DNA of 64,000 nt from Mugil cephalus (taxonomy: Eukaryota; Chordata; Actinopteri; Mugiliformes; Mugilidae). The position numbers were made by a program, and so were the translations under genes. The stretch lies in assembly GCF_022458985.1 (NCBI RefSeq), contig NC_061773.1:4718001-4782000 (forward strand), given 5' to 3'. Below are positions 51,285 to 64,000 of the stretch, one piece after another. Under the pieces are notes generated by a model that was not told the origin of the DNA, made no database searches, and worked only from the letters and a program-made list of their open reading frames with translations. Within the stretch, counting starts at the first letter, position 1. Each line of letters opens with the position of its first letter.

Positions 51285-53304
51285 AACTTGCTTTCCCGTT
51301 CGTTGGGTTAAAATTAATTTTGATATAATAGTCAGTTATGACCGGATTGAATTAAACATAAATAATCTTATTTTAGAATAATAACCCGAGTTTTAGGGAT
51401 GAATTAGTATTTGCCATCTAATGTCATGTTTTGCACAGTATTCTGCCTGCATTTATTTTCATGATTATTATTTAATAATGTCCCTGGCCTTTAGAGAGGC
51501 ACGGAAATCGCTGATTACCGCATATAATTTCTAAATATGGCCAATTACACCCTGTTAATGAAACTTTGGTTGAATTCCCGCATCATTTACACCGTGTTAA
51601 TAAATTAACATTATCGTATTATTTTGAAGGGAAATAGCCTCACCTCCGGTATTGTTTACACTTGACTGACAGTGTTGATGTTGCTGCTAATACGTTTAAT
51701 GCTGCTTTCACGACATAATGGAAACAGGCCACCACTTTCCAACCATCAGGCTGCACAATATAAATGTCTTCTATGATGTAATAACGAAATTTTGACTTCA
51801 TTCACATAGGCCTCATTAGGACACGTGCACCCAATAAAGTAAAATTGTTAAAATGAAAGCCAAACACTGGGATATCTTAACAATCCCTCCTTAAATTCCT
51901 TCCGTAATTCCCTCTGAACAAAAACGTTTTCTTTGTAATGCATAATTACAAAGAAAACGATTTTCCATAGGTGCAAATTTGTTTTCCTGGAAATAAACTA
52001 AGAGTCATTTCTGAAGTCTGTATGCCTTAAAAGATGCTTTCAAGGCTCATCCTGGCACACCTCACAGTTCCCCTGTACAGAGATAATGACTGCTTGAAAG
52101 CACCTATTCAGCTCTGAACCCTGTTTCTAAGAAAAAATGTTCACGTCAGCCACGTTTCCCGTGAGGTATGAGAGCGGCAGCGCGCACAGCTGAAGGCTTC
52201 TGAGTAGAGCGACTTCCTGGAAAACACACACAACAAATTGACCTCTAACTGCTGAGCCGTGACCCCTGCTGCCGCTTTGCCTGCATGACTGGATAGGATA
52301 TCACATTTGGAGAGGAAGAAATGAGGACACACGCGGCACGCCGGAAAATACAGAAAATATTTTTATTGCGGAACCATGTAAAACAACAACCTTCATCTGA
52401 GTGGAGCCGAGCCTGGACCGAGCGACTGAAGAAGGCAACTGTAAATAATTTGGGTGAATTTGCATCTGGTGAAGGGTGATCCGTAGGCACAGCCTCTGCC
52501 TAAGTGAGTAATATGCCTAATGAACAGTCCACCTTAAAGCAGAATTATTTGTAGCCATTTGTCAATTATTAGTGAAGAGACAAAAAGTGGAGCAGTGGAT
52601 GCAGACAGAGCTTGGATGGGAAACTGGAGAGAAACAGACAAATGCAAACGAATCAATATCACTGTTTTATAAACATGTTTAACCCTTTATGACCACGTTT
52701 TAATCTGTTGTCACAGTGATAACAAGACTCACTACATCTGCCTGGAAGTAGTCTGGCACAACGTCGGTAGTAACAAACCATGCACTGGGTTTTTGTAAAG
52801 ATTAAACAAATGTTATTGGTGGAGCCAGGCTAGCTGTTCCCTCTTGTTCCCAGTCTTTATGCTAAGCTAACGGGCTGCTGCTGGCTGTAGTTACACATCT
52901 GACAGTGAGCACAGTGTGTGACTGCTTATCTACTTTTAGTGAAAATGTTCTGCAGGTTTTGTCCATTAATCTGTTACCATTGTTTGTATCTTTTGAAGCG
53001 TGGGTCTTTACTAGAAGTTGAATAAAATCCTTTGAACAACAGGAAATTGTAATGGCTGATACGTTTGTGGATCAGAAATGAGATTTTTTATTAAGTTCCA
53101 TTATTTTCACAACAATATCCGAATTTGATTTCATTTCTGCACAAATGAACTCTGCTTGACGGTGGATCCGTTTTCCTCTTTTCAGTTAAATTTATGTCCT
53201 CGCGTAAAAATAAAGAAGCAATGGTTAGAAGCTAAATAGTCAAATAACAAGTCAATTCCTAGATATCGTGTCGTTTGCTTGTGTTTCATAAAAGTGTGTA
53301 GTGT
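51282..53304. other. Intergenic region upstream of CISH and 3' of TWF2
   Basis: About 2 kb with no convincing gene. The AT-rich left part is followed by a dispersed-repeat fragment around 52810-52945 (annotated separately). The TWF2 3' UTR lies on the right, with an AATAAA on the minus strand at 53087-53092. Confidence 0.45.
52810..52945 (+). repeat. Dispersed fish repeat fragment (non-autonomous, class uncertain)
   Basis: Contains GGAGCCAGGCTAGCTGTTCC, then CCCAGTCTTTATGCTAAGCT, then a GGCTGCTGGCTGTAG-like stretch. I recall this sequence as an abundant interspersed repeat in percomorph fish genomes, often seen in untranslated regions and introns. It is partial, and I cannot name its superfamily. 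Confidence 0.5.
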
Positions 53305-56300
53305 CTAATTTTCTTCTCCGTTCTCCCCCGCTCCCTTGATGAGACGCTTGTTGCCCCTCTTCCCTCCTGGCCCGCGGGGCTTGGAAAAGGCCTGCTTTAG
53401 GGTGTGCTCCATTGGGTGGACCTCCTCGTACAGGAATTCTTCTGTCAGACCATCACCATTGTCTATTTCCATCTACGCACACAAGAACAAATGAGTTACT
53501 CATAAATTGTGGTGTCAAAGATGACAATAACACAACAGAGGGTTGAGGTGACTCAGACCTTCTTGGTGACCTCCAGCTGGTAGTCTCTCTCCACCTCATC
53601 CAGTAGCCTGTTCTTACAGCTAGAGTAGAGCATCCGTTCCTTGATGCTACAGGTGTAGCCGGGCATTGAATATAGGAACACTGGAACATGAGGTCATGAG
53701 GACAAGCAGATGATAGTTACTGCATCACTGGATCACATCACATGTACAACTGGGGAGGAAAAAATAAACCCTACAAGAGCATCCCGTATATTAAAAACAT
53801 GAGGACTATCCCACAGTAGCTATGAAAGGAAGACATTAGTAACATTTAGTTAAATACATAAATGCATCATTGTTCACACTTGTTCAGCTGCTGTTACATT
53901 CGGGTCGGGGAAGTTAATAACTCTGCAGAATGTTATTTCTAATTCCACTGATGTTATTCAGTGTAGATTTTGAATATTTATTCATAACACCTTAAGGCCT
54001 CTAGAGTGGAATACTATTAGCATACATGCCACTTGGTAAATGTACTCCAGCTTTCACTGTTCTTTTTGGGCCCTGGACCTGAAGGATCCAGATCTTATTT
54101 TATACTGTTTTTTTGTTTTGTTTTGTTTTTTTATGCTGTCTTTGTTTGCTGTTACACAAATCACATAGACGATGACTTTTAACTCTTGCTGTACTGTAAG
54201 GACAATAAAAACATTCTGAAATATCTCTCTATCTACCTTTTAGATGCTAAATGTTGGTGGAGCTCAGTTCAGTTTGGATCAGTTCATGCGTTCTCTCTTT
54301 TCTGTTCCTCAGATTATTTCTTCTGCTGCGTTCGTTTCCCCGTGCTGTCAATTCATTTTTCGATCTCTACATCACTACTCTCGTTCAGCCGCCTGTTCTG
54401 AGCTAAACAGTCCCATATCCACGGTACGTTCGTTTCAATTCTGCCACTCGGCTTCAGAGTCTCAACTCAGTCTCCATCAGCCTCGTTGTTCCAACACCAC
54501 CACCAACAACAGGATTTAGACTAGGTGCCATGTCTCCATCTACTACTTTCACTTGGGACTCTGTGTTGGGACTCTGTGATCACTTCTCAACTAAGAGACT
54601 AATCACTTAGTCTCATAAGCTCTTGTTGCTTTAGAATATTTTTGCCAAGACTAACGATGCAGCGAACCAAAATATCAAATACAAACAATGAGCTGAAAAT
54701 GTTGTAACCCTAAATGGAGTTGAGAAATAATTTTATACTATGAGACCGCTCATACTGCGCATTTCCTTCCTTATCAAAATATTTAAAAAAAAACTGAGAT
54801 AGAGCTTCACTCCAAACACTAACAGTTGTTGTCATAATAGATGCAATCTACCATGGGCTAAATTTCTTTTTGTAAAAGATACAGCAGTACTTTTGCTTAC
54901 ATCTTATATTTCCCCTACTTTAAATCAGTAATTGATTTCACTGAATTCATTCTGAGTCTTACTATCGTACTGTGTGAAGATTATTGACCCATCTTGGGAA
55001 CAGCCATTTTTGTGCCTCACATGTCTGAAACACAGGGTACAAACATTTGCCCTCAAACAAGTGATTTGATGTCCTTCAGTTTAAATACGTTAGGATGAAG
55101 CACTCCTTTATACATCAGTCCGCTCTGCCACTCAACCAGGATCAGTGGCGCTTAACGGGATTACACGTAAATTGTTTTAGTAGCTGTGTGTTTGCCTCTT
55201 CGATACTAAATGATTTCATCAGACAATAAACTAGAGTTGTAACACACTTGACGACATGAATGTATATGACATAGTAAGTCTAACGCCCTGAAAAGGTTTC
55301 TGATGATGATAAATCATTTTTGTGTGGTTCATCTCAATCTCTCTTAAATAAATAAATGACTGTTTACTGACCCAGCGCTTCCTGCTGCTGGCCCTGATGG
55401 GAATGTTTGAAGACAAAGAAGTGGTATCTTGGTGAATCCGTGGGAATCCTGTAAGGAAGCTCGTGGGTTTCTGTAGGTTTGGTGTGAACCAGCTCAATGG
55501 TCTCTTTCTCCACGTCCAGCCTCTGCAGCACAACACACACAAACAAGCCTTGTTCAGCAATCCAGTCATGTAAAGGCAATCTCACAGCATTTAACAGTGT
55601 GTAACGGACCCTCACAGCTTGTTCGCAGAGACTGTGTTTCGTGTTCCACACCGTCTTACGCAGTAATAAACATATAATCAGTCAGGGCTCACCAGCTGTA
55701 TGTAGTTGATGCGTTTCTGCTTGAGCTGCTGCAGAGCTCGTTTGGCCTCTTCTTGTAGAGGGAAAGCGAGACCCTGAAGGGTCTGTGCCCGTTTGTCTAA
55801 GCCAAACTCCATTGTGACCTGCAGGAAAAAAGTAAACACAATGTTCTGTACTGATTTCTCTCAACACATGGCCTAACTACATAATCAAGTTGTTTGGTTC
55901 TGTGCTAAAGGCTTAACAAACCCTCGCTCGGGCGGTTGGAGTCCCAATCCGCCTGCGTTCATCCTGTGAACATATGAGGCATGTTTTAAATCAGTCTCTT
56001 TCTCTCAAACACTTGAATCCTTGAATCAGAAACAAAATCAACGTACCCATACGACTCTCTCCTGCAGGGAATAAAGTTGAAGCATACAGGGTGAGCACAC
56101 ATGATTACACATAACAAGTGAAGTTTCACATTCAGACAGTCCATATTGTTTTTATCTTTACCTCTGTGACTTTAATTCGTTGCAACTCCTGCTCAGCTGT
56201 TGTGAGTGGAGCTGGGGAGGAGCAGGAGGACTTGTGTCGTAGGTATCCCTGGAAGCAAAGATCATCCTACAAACCGAGAGACATCAGCAGACAGGTGATT

Positions 56301-58635
56301 AATCGCCAGCAGTAGAATACAGATTTTGCAGGAAGGACGTGTCTAACCTCGACCGTGCCAAACATTTCGTCTTTGATGTGACCTCCTCCAAACTCTTTCT
56401 TCAGTGTGGCACGAGTCGCTGCATACACCATTTTCTGCCTCACCTGGATGATACCGGGACAGACAGAGGACATAATGAACGTTCATCACATTTACTGTGT
56501 TGTTCTGAGTGAGGGTTTGATAGTTAAGCTAGTTCAAAGCCCCTCTCCATGGTAGTATTTCTACTTTACTTGGTTGCTGGAGCTTCACTGTGCAGGGTTA
56601 TATACAGTGTTTGACGCAGGAAAAGTTGGAGGGGTGTAACATGTTGTCTTTGTTTAACTTAAACTTGAGTTTATCCTTTTCACAGACACAAATTTATGAT
56701 GATTATTGTTTAAATGTCTTGGAGGGGACCCTTGAATAAAAGATTGTCCAGTATTCTCAGACACAGTTTTTTTTGTGTGTGTGTGTGGTACAAGCTTCTT
56801 TTGTGGTCTTAGAATTTTTACTTTTGTTAGAAACAAAAACACAACACATTGGCCAACATGTGTTGCCACAACACCACTAACACATTTGTTACTTAAATGT
56901 GTTATAATGTTGTAATGATGTAAAAGAAAGTATATGTGAAAAACAAGCTATAGCCTGTTGTATTTCACAAATCACAAATCTAAACCAAAAGAGAAAAAAA
57001 AAAAACACAACTGTTTAGCAATGAAAAAGACATGTAGTTCTGATTCTGGCGTTGTGTTTAAAAATCTGGATTTTAATGTGTTTAAAGTGAACACATTAAC
57101 AAGGACTGTTAAGTGAAAATAACCGTAATCTATTTACACATCACAAACAGAGAACATGAATTAAACAAGATGTTAATCGAGTTCTGTTCTTATCATTTGT
57201 GTGCAGATGCTGCACATTTTTTTTTTATTTGCCTTAGTGTAAATGCCACAGATGATGCAGGTGTACCAATATGTACAGCATATACGTATACTGTACGTCT
57301 CTGTCACTTTCAATAAAGGTAAATCTTACATGATTTTAATTTAAAGTGTGCTCCTCTCTAGTTTGTGTAATTTACTAGTATCGTGGTTGCAGAATGGTGG
57401 AAACTGTTCAGTGTGTTCAGACATACTGGTGATTGGTCAGGTGACCATGAAATAAAGATCCACTCATATCCCTGTGCATTCTGGGAGTCCAGCCGATAGA
57501 GGATGTAGCAAGGCTCCTGAGGCGTGAGCAGAGGGAGAAGGAACTGATCGTAATCCTGGTCCCAGCTCTGTGCCGGCTCTCTGCATGAATCTAGCACCAA
57601 CTCCTCTGTTGACACAGACGTGTGGCAGTGGACAGGTCAAGCGAAGCCTTACGTGTATTAAATTTATCAAAATGCAAGAAACGTCTCATGTTTACCATTC
57701 CTGATGATGATCTTCATGATTCTGATGACGCCTCCCCTCGCTTGGGCCAGAAACTCTTTCAGCTCAGATGTTGCTTAAGTAACCAGATATAAGATAGACA
57801 AGTCAAAACTGAGGATGGAAGGGGCTGAAAGCAAGTGAGACAGAGTCGGGTAAGTAAGAACATGAGACTCGAGTTCAGGGAGAAAATTTGATCCACTGCC
57901 AGACGGTCACAGTATCGCCTGAAGTGACTCATGTACAGTAGAGAGCATCTCCGACACATTAGAGATGGAGGGAATAAAACGGCTTCATCATCTGCATAAT
58001 ATCGAAGTCCTTGGTGATACTTAGTAAAGAACTAGATTTCATTATCTGTTGTACTCCGTGCTCCTCTCTCACCATGGTTACCAAACACAGCGGTCTCATA
58101 AATGATGTAAGATCAGGCGAGAAAGGTGAGAGAGGTATGCTTCCGCCAAGCCGGCCCACTACGCTCCAATTACCAAATGCCATAACACACAGACATACCT
58201 GTATACATTACTATCAAACAACCTGTGATGCTCGTGACATCAGCACTAAACTAAACATACAGATATTTGTAAGAAAACTAAATAAAAAAACTCAGTCTGA
58301 TGTAAAGTTAGATCTTCAATAATACATTTAAAAAGTAGATATGACAGGTCATATCACTGAGTCACTAAAAACCTCAGCATTTAAGAGATATGTTGTTTTT
58401 AGAGTTCTTTTATATTCACGCAAAGAGACACTTAAGATAATCTTAAACTTTTCTTGGAGAACACTTTAAAATCTCAGAGAATATTGTTGGTGAGTTTATG
58501 TTATCTGAAGCGCTGCAGCTCAGAGGTTATAAAAAAGTTTGAAAAATGCACTCAAGCTGGATTCTGAGACACCACGAAAAGTGCGGCTCCCGTTTTGAAA
58601 ATAAGCTTACCATTGATACCAGTTTGGTGGGACAT
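53305..58635 (-). CDS. twf2: TWF2, twinfilin-2
   Basis: Actin-monomer and capping-protein binding protein with two ADF-homology domains; it caps and depolymerises barbed ends and uncaps filaments. Nine coding exons join in phase: 58611-58635, 57696-57773, 57427-57605, 56348-56443, 56162-56266, 55693-55818, 55372-55522, 53559-53680 and 53305-53472, giving 349 residues, the same as human TWF2. Start MSHQTGIN compares with human MAHQTGIH. First ADF-H domain: [32 protein letters not shown] and [20 protein letters not shown]. Second: [45 protein letters not shown] and [20 protein letters not shown]. The C-terminal tail [20 protein letters not shown] with [10 protein letters not shown] is the capping-protein/PIP2-binding region and is TWF2-like rather than TWF1-like. 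The 1.7-kb intron at 53681-55371 holds no recognised gene. Confidence 0.95.
53681..55371. other. Large TWF2 intron, no gene recognised
   Basis: About 1.7 kb of mostly AT-rich sequence. The stretch 54105-54215, with GTTTT runs followed by AAGGACAATAAAAACATTCTG, looks like the 3' tail of a retroposed sequence but is too short to classify. The open frame near 54244-54519 has no homology I recognise. Confidence 0.4.
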
Positions 58636-60949
58636 CTTTTGGCAGTCAGTCTTCACAGCTTCACACTCCTCTCGTGCAAGAAGCTCCAGGTGTCTGTGTC
58701 CTTGCTCTTCTTGCTCAGCAGGTAGGCTGCCTCTCCACTGATGGCAGACAGATGGACCCACGCGCGCCACTCACATAAACGCCTCGGGGGTGACTGGGGA
58801 GCTTCCTAACACTTGAAACACAATCTGCGGAACTGTGGCTGATGAGTAATAACGTACATGTCAGTGGATATGCCACCCCAACCACTGATCTAAAACTCTT
58901 CACGTATCGATGGCCACGACTCTAATGGTCTCGGTGGGGGAGCCTCTCGCCGGTCACACTCTGTCCTCTCCTGTAATGCGTGTGAGGCGAAGCAGGCCGT
59001 GCAGAACTCCACCGCTCACGACACCAGTGGTCAGTTCAGAGTTGTTTTTTTTCAGGTGCCACATGTAATGACATTTTATCACCCATTCACATAGGCTGGC
59101 CGATCAGCTCAGGCAGACGCAACCACGCGATCTCAAATTCCAGCCACCTGGTCATAGAAATGTGACACCAAGCAAGAATCTGACCGCTACATCTCAGCAT
59201 TGTTCCCTGGACATTCAGGTATTGGTGGTCAGTAATGATCAGCACTTTAAAAGTCCGCGAAAAACCCAAATCCTGTTTTCAAATTATGAGGTTTCCTATG
59301 ACAAAATACAAACATTTCCAATCTTAAAATCTAAGGTGAAGAGCTCCAGATGTCAAGTGTATGCATGGAGATCTGACCCTTGAATAGGCCGTAAAAAGTG
59401 ATCTATCACTACACAAACACAAACAAAGGATAGTACAGCGTGTGCACAACTAGGGGAGTGAATGAGGGTGAAATAAGTTTGTAAAAATGACACTAGCGTC
59501 CTAAGTGCTTAAACTCTGACACCTTATTTCCTCCTTCCACACACACACACGGAGATGGGTGAGAGAAAGATAAGTGCGTACCTGTGAGGTTACCTGTGAT
59601 GGGATCATCCATTATTCACTCAGTGGTGAGTACCCAACCCAAGCATCTATACATTATTCAACGTGGCTCCCACCCTTCCTCCTCTATTTCAAGAAGACAC
59701 ACTTTATGTGTCCAAAAAAAAAAAAAAAAAGAAAAGCCAGCCATTCACTAAACTGAAAAAAGCTGACTGAGTTCCTCTCAAGCTTGCATACGTGCTCGGA
59801 GATTGGTTTACCCACGCCTGTTTCCACCTGTTAGTGCAGAGTCATTGCTGTGTGAAGCATCAATGCTAAACCTTACTGAGGATAATTCATTAATAGTGTT
59901 TCAATTTGTAATTACTGATACACTCATGGCGTATTAATGTACATTTGTTGGTACTACACTCACATGCCAAGACATTAGTTGTACTAGCGAAAATGGGTGC
60001 ATTGTACATTCATGCGCTAAATCCCTCTTTGTTCCATTAGATTGTTCAGAGAAAGGTTGTAATCAAATAATTATCTGGCAACTATCTCTAATTACTAACC
60101 AATGCCATTTTTCAAGCAACAGTAATTAAACTTCTTTGAGCTTCTCATTTGCGTTTGCAGTATTTGCAAACACAAAAGCTTCGGCGCCTTTTTTCTGCTA
60201 CTGCCTCTTGTTGATTTTCTCTGGAATAACATGTAAATGCATAATTTACAGTGTTATTCCTGTTTACATTAACACTTACTCATACAGTCATGTCATGTTT
60301 ACATCGTCTAAGGAAGCTTTGGAACGTCTCAGGCGTTTATGCTGTTGTTTTTGGTATATACTTTTCATTATTATTACTATTTTATGTTCCTTAAATATGT
60401 TTTGTTCTCATGCTCCCTTCATGTGACTTAAATTGCCCACCGGGGATTAGTAAAGTTGTCTAAATCTGAAACTGGCAGCAAACTGAATATATGTGTTTTT
60501 TTTTTTTTGTTTTTTTTTAAAAACAAACTCACCCATCAAAACGACTGATTAGTTGCAACTCTGATGTGAAGACTCTGTGAATGGATGACAGAAGTAATGA
60601 TGACACAGAGAAAACACAGTAGTTCTTATTTAAAAAAAAAACAACCCTAACAAAGGTTTATTATCAAATATTAAAATGATAAAACATTGATAAAACAGTT
60701 AAATTATACATCATTTTTTAAGATTCAGTGTAGAAATGTCAACAGAATATCCTTGAAGTGTGTAACGAGGATGTGCAGGTGATTCACAGGAGCTAAGTGT
60801 GAGTAGCTACCGTCATATAAACCCTTTTACACGTTTTAAAATACTGTTGACATGAACATATAAAACAATGTTGTAACGGGCTACGAGGTTCTTATTGTGC
60901 CAAACAAGTCCAGTATGAAAGTTCATAAATATGATCTGATTTAGCCCCT
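58636..60949. other. Intergenic TWF2 / WDR82
   Basis: About 2.3 kb. Holds the TWF2 promoter and 5' UTR on the left and the WDR82 3' UTR on the right, with an AATAAA on the minus strand at 60657-60662 about 290 bp past the WDR82 stop. A run of A lies at 59716-59732. The stretch 60225-60475 ends in CACCGGGGATTAGTAAAG, which resembles the 3' end of fish LINE elements. No gene was recognised. Confidence 0.45.
60225..60475 (+). mobile_element. Possible 3' end of a LINE
   Basis: AT-rich sequence ending AAATTGCCCACCGGGGATTAGTAAAG followed by TTGTCTAAATCTG. Fish L2/Rex-type LINE tails typically end with a near-identical CCCNGGGATTAATAAAGT motif before short tandem repeats. No coding part is left, so the assignment is by tail similarity only. 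Confidence 0.35.
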
Positions 60950-63555
60950 CTATAAGTCATCAATACTTGGCAGCCAAAATGTCTGTTGAGGAAAAAAACA
61001 AAGAAAGAAACAAATTAGCTTTTTGTCTATACCTGTTCATTAATCAGCAGGTTATTGAGCGACTGATGTGATAGGATCACTTCATCTCACCATGTTAGTG
61101 CAGGCGCTAGCAAACGTCATGTATTTGGGGTTAAACTGCAGAGTGTTGATGGGTCCTGGATGTTTACCATCCAGCACGGCCACCTTCATCCCGCTCTCTG
61201 TGCTCCACACATGAACTCGTCCGTCCTCCGAACCTGCACAGATTTCAGCACAGTCACAAGTGAGATCTTACAGGAAGAGACACAGACGTAAAGCTGAGGA
61301 GCTGGAGCTTACCGATCATGACAAACTGTGAGTCTGGAGTGAAGCAGGCCTCCAGTGGTAGACCTTTACTGTTGTTGTAGCCCTTAAAATGATCAAACAC
61401 AAGGATGTTGGCAGCTTTCCATCAATATACTTCTACTAATATGAAAACAGGTAGTTCATCAGGTTTGTAGTAATGCGTCTCTTACAGAAAACGTGTGCAG
61501 CGTGGACCCATTGAAGGCATTCAGGACACGAATCATGCCTCCATTTGTGCAGATGAGAATCTGTTTCCCGTCGTTACTGAACGTCAGACCAGTCCAGTCA
61601 CAAGCGCGATAAAACCTTGTCTCAAAGGAGGCAAATGGGCCCTTTAAAAATTAAATTTAGTACGTCATTATATGCAATAATAGCAGCTTTTTGATGCATT
61701 CAAAGCAATGAATGTGAAGTTCACCTTGTCAAAAGCACGAAGGTCGTACAGTTTAATTGCCTGTGATTCCACCCCTGCAGCAAATATTAGTCCATCAGGG
61801 TCAAATGAACAAACAGGCTTCCCCAGTGGATTAGTCATACCCTGAAACACAAATCAATATTTCAGCCTTCTTACTTAATGACTGCTGTGTGTGACATACA
61901 TTTTCAGATATATGCATTTCCTGCTTGACCTTCCGTTTAGTGGTTACTTAGTATATTGTTTTACAGTCTTGTGTTTGTCCAGATTCTCGTACAATATGAG
62001 CTGATATGTGTGGCTGTGGTTTCTAAAGCAGATCTGGAGGCCAGGACAGGGTAAAATTTTTTCCTATTCACAACTGCAATATATCTTTTATCTTTCATAT
62101 TTATTTTTCCATACATAGTCTATCTATATGTGCACTGTGTGCACAGTTTGTGTGACGGTTTCCCCATTGTAGGATAAATAAAGGCATATCCTATCTTATC
62201 TTATTTAAAGTAGTTTGCTTGCAGGTTTCAAATACACTGCACCAATATTTGCAGCAATTTGGGTCCAGCTATAGCAGAAGCTGTAATTATACATTTGTGT
62301 ACCCGCCTACACAGAGCACAGGAAGTGTCATTTTCCAGCCAGTACACAGACTACTCACTTGACAGTTTGGAGAGCGCAGGTCCCAGATCCGTATCGTCTT
62401 ATCCAAAGATCCGGAGATAAACGTATCATCCACGGGTGACATGGAGAGGGCAATGACCCTGATACACAAACAAATTAAAGAGTGAACCATCAGTTCAGAT
62501 AAAGCAGAAATAATTGCAGATTAAAAGCATTCGCAAACCTCAGAACTAATTACTTTTCCTCATAAAAGTGTCTCTGAACATCTGCATGAAACAAAAATGT
62601 CTCACTTGTGCATTTATTTAGTCAAGAAAATGAATCATTTTGTAGATATCTGTGAGTTGAAAAAGCGAACTCTTGTTTCCAGTATCTGGTGTTTCCGCCT
62701 TTGCAGCATCAACACCAACGTCTCCAGTATCTGCTGATCAGTCGTCTGTAGGGAGGGACCTTAGCCCATACTTCAGCACAGAACTGCTTCTGAGATGTTG
62801 GTGGGATTTATGCAGAAACGCAGAAAATTCTGAGGTTCGCAAGCAAGTAAATGCAGTTGTAGATTTACCATGTTGGTAGTAGTCAGGATTGCTTTGCTCA
62901 AATTCATAAAAACTATTTTATCCTGAGTCTTTGTGGTTGTCTTTACTCACCTTGCAGTGTGTCCAGGAAAATATCGTATGTACTTGTTGTCAGTGAGTGA
63001 CAGGTATCTGATGGTATCTGAGAAAACAAACCATATTATAATTTCCAAACTTTAGTTAGGCACATGTTTTTTAATTGCCTGTGTTTGGTTGGTGGATAGC
63101 AAGAAGAAAAATTGTTACCATCCAGTTTGTTTGAGCTGTACACCACCGTGTGTGCATCCCCATGTGTATAGCGGATGAGGTCCACTCCATACTTCTTGCT
63201 GTACAGGGTCCTTTTAGGTCTGAGAGAGGACAGATAATTAAAACCTGTCAACCATGGAACCACCTGAGAGCACAGGTAACAGTGGGCTGCTCTCATTCAT
63301 TCACACAGACCAGGGTAAAAATGCACGTTAGTGTGATATTAGTATTAAGTTAATCACATTATGTCTCTTTAGTGCAATAACAGTGGACACCTACTTTCCC
63401 TCTCGGATGTCATATAACACAATGCAGTCGTCGTCGCTGCTTGATACCGCATGTTCACCATTTTGGCTGAAGTCCACGCAATTGACTTTCTGTGAATTTT
63501 CTCTGTAAGTTCTTGCAACCCTGAAACTGCGCAACACACTATCTGTGATCTTCAT
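60950..63555 (-). CDS. wdr82: WDR82-type WD40 protein (SET1/COMPASS and PNUTS-PP1 subunit family)
   Basis: WDR82 links SET1A/B H3K4 methyltransferases to Ser5-phosphorylated RNA polymerase II and is part of the PNUTS-PP1 termination complex. Nine coding exons join in phase: 63395-63555, 63119-63219, 62951-63017, 62359-62458, 61725-61841, 61486-61641, 61313-61382, 61091-61233 and 60950-60982, giving 315 residues (human 313). WD repeats include [40 protein letters not shown] followed by [26 protein letters not shown] and [14 protein letters not shown]; the end is [10 protein letters not shown]. It is less conserved than usual for this family: the middle ([48 protein letters not shown]) differs from human at many positions. 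It may therefore be the more divergent of two teleost WDR82 paralogues; the symbol is given with that reservation. Confidence 0.9.
62090..62212 (+). mobile_element. Probable LINE 3' tail in WDR82 intron 4
   Basis: Ends GTTTCCCCATTGTAGGATAAATAAAGG and then TATCCTATCTTATCTTATTT, the usual fish LINE ending: a CCCCATTGTGGGANTAATAAAGG motif followed by a TATCT-type microsatellite. It is inverted relative to the WDR82 gene and has no coding sequence left. Confidence 0.5.
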
Positions 63556-64000
63556 AGCTGTTTTGTTTTTTTTTTTTTAATTCAAAATGGCTTACTGTAT
63601 AAAAACAAAAATATGGAGATCTGTTCCGTTTGCAAACGGAGTTTGGAAAATTACAAATGTTTGGTCGAGTAGCGCATGGCTACTGTCCTACGAACCGCTG
63701 AAACACACTAAATTGTACATTAAAACCCCGACAACAAATAACACATTTCAAAACAAACGGAAGTTCGGTTTATTTGTCCTTAGTGGCCAAGCGGGCGGTG
63801 TCTTCTAATAACCACTACATGCTACAGCTGTAAGTGACCGGACAGTGAAAGCGGACAAAACGAGCACACCCATTGTCGTGAAGGCAGATATGACGGCATA
63901 CTACAGGAAGTTGGTTTTAGTTTTTTATTCACTGTAATAGGATTTTGTTGCTGATTAGTTTGTAAGAGAATGTTGATAATAATACAAAACACAATGGTTG
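63556..64000. other. WDR82 upstream region to the right edge
   Basis: Start codon, short 5' UTR and presumed promoter of WDR82. A T run lies at 63565-63579. The last 170 bp, from about 63830, could include the 5' end of another gene to the right, but I see no convincing coding exon. Confidence 0.4.

Overview
This window is ordinary vertebrate chromosomal DNA, most likely from a ray-finned (percomorph-type) fish. The genes are interrupted by short GT-AG introns, intergenic spaces are about 0.3-2 kb, and simple repeats and small DNA-transposon relics lie between genes and in introns. I see no operons, CRISPR, rRNA or tRNA genes, and no retroviral or other capsid/envelope-bearing element. Products were assigned by translating exons, joining them at splice sites with matching phase, and comparing with family sequences known to me.

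Order from left to right: NCKIPSD (-, 5' part only), NDUFAF3 (+), a divergent Rab GDP-dissociation inhibitor (-), TMEM43 (+), CENPE (-, about 19 kb, 57 coding exons), DDX51 (+), RHOA (-), CISH (-), TWF2 (-) and WDR82 (-). From memory of human gene locations, NCKIPSD, NDUFAF3, RHOA, CISH, TWF2 and WDR82 lie on human 3p21, TMEM43 on 3p25, CENPE on 4q and DDX51 on 12q. The block is therefore a 3p21-like neighbourhood carrying genes that sit elsewhere in human. The products have unrelated jobs (actin regulation and signalling, complex I assembly, Rab recycling, nuclear envelope, mitosis, ribosome biogenesis, H3K4 methylation), so the layout is synteny rather than a pathway cluster.

The most interesting locus is CENPE. 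It has an N-terminal kinesin motor, a very long coiled-coil rod and a C-terminal CaaX box (CKTQ). The rod is built from recurring exon types, and exons 24-51 are all multiples of three in the same phase. One exon-intron-exon block occurs twice about 3.1 kb apart at roughly 98% identity, introns included, which points to recent duplication or gene conversion. Exon 2 has a 2-base excess that breaks the motor reading frame, while every other exon joins in phase. The CENPE promoter shows a CHR-like element and two CCAAT boxes 32 bp apart, the usual G2/M arrangement.

Other points of interest are paired STAT-type sites upstream of CISH, three differently deleted copies of one Tc1-like transposon, a third-type GDI, and a diverged WDR82 with no let-7 hairpin visible in its introns.
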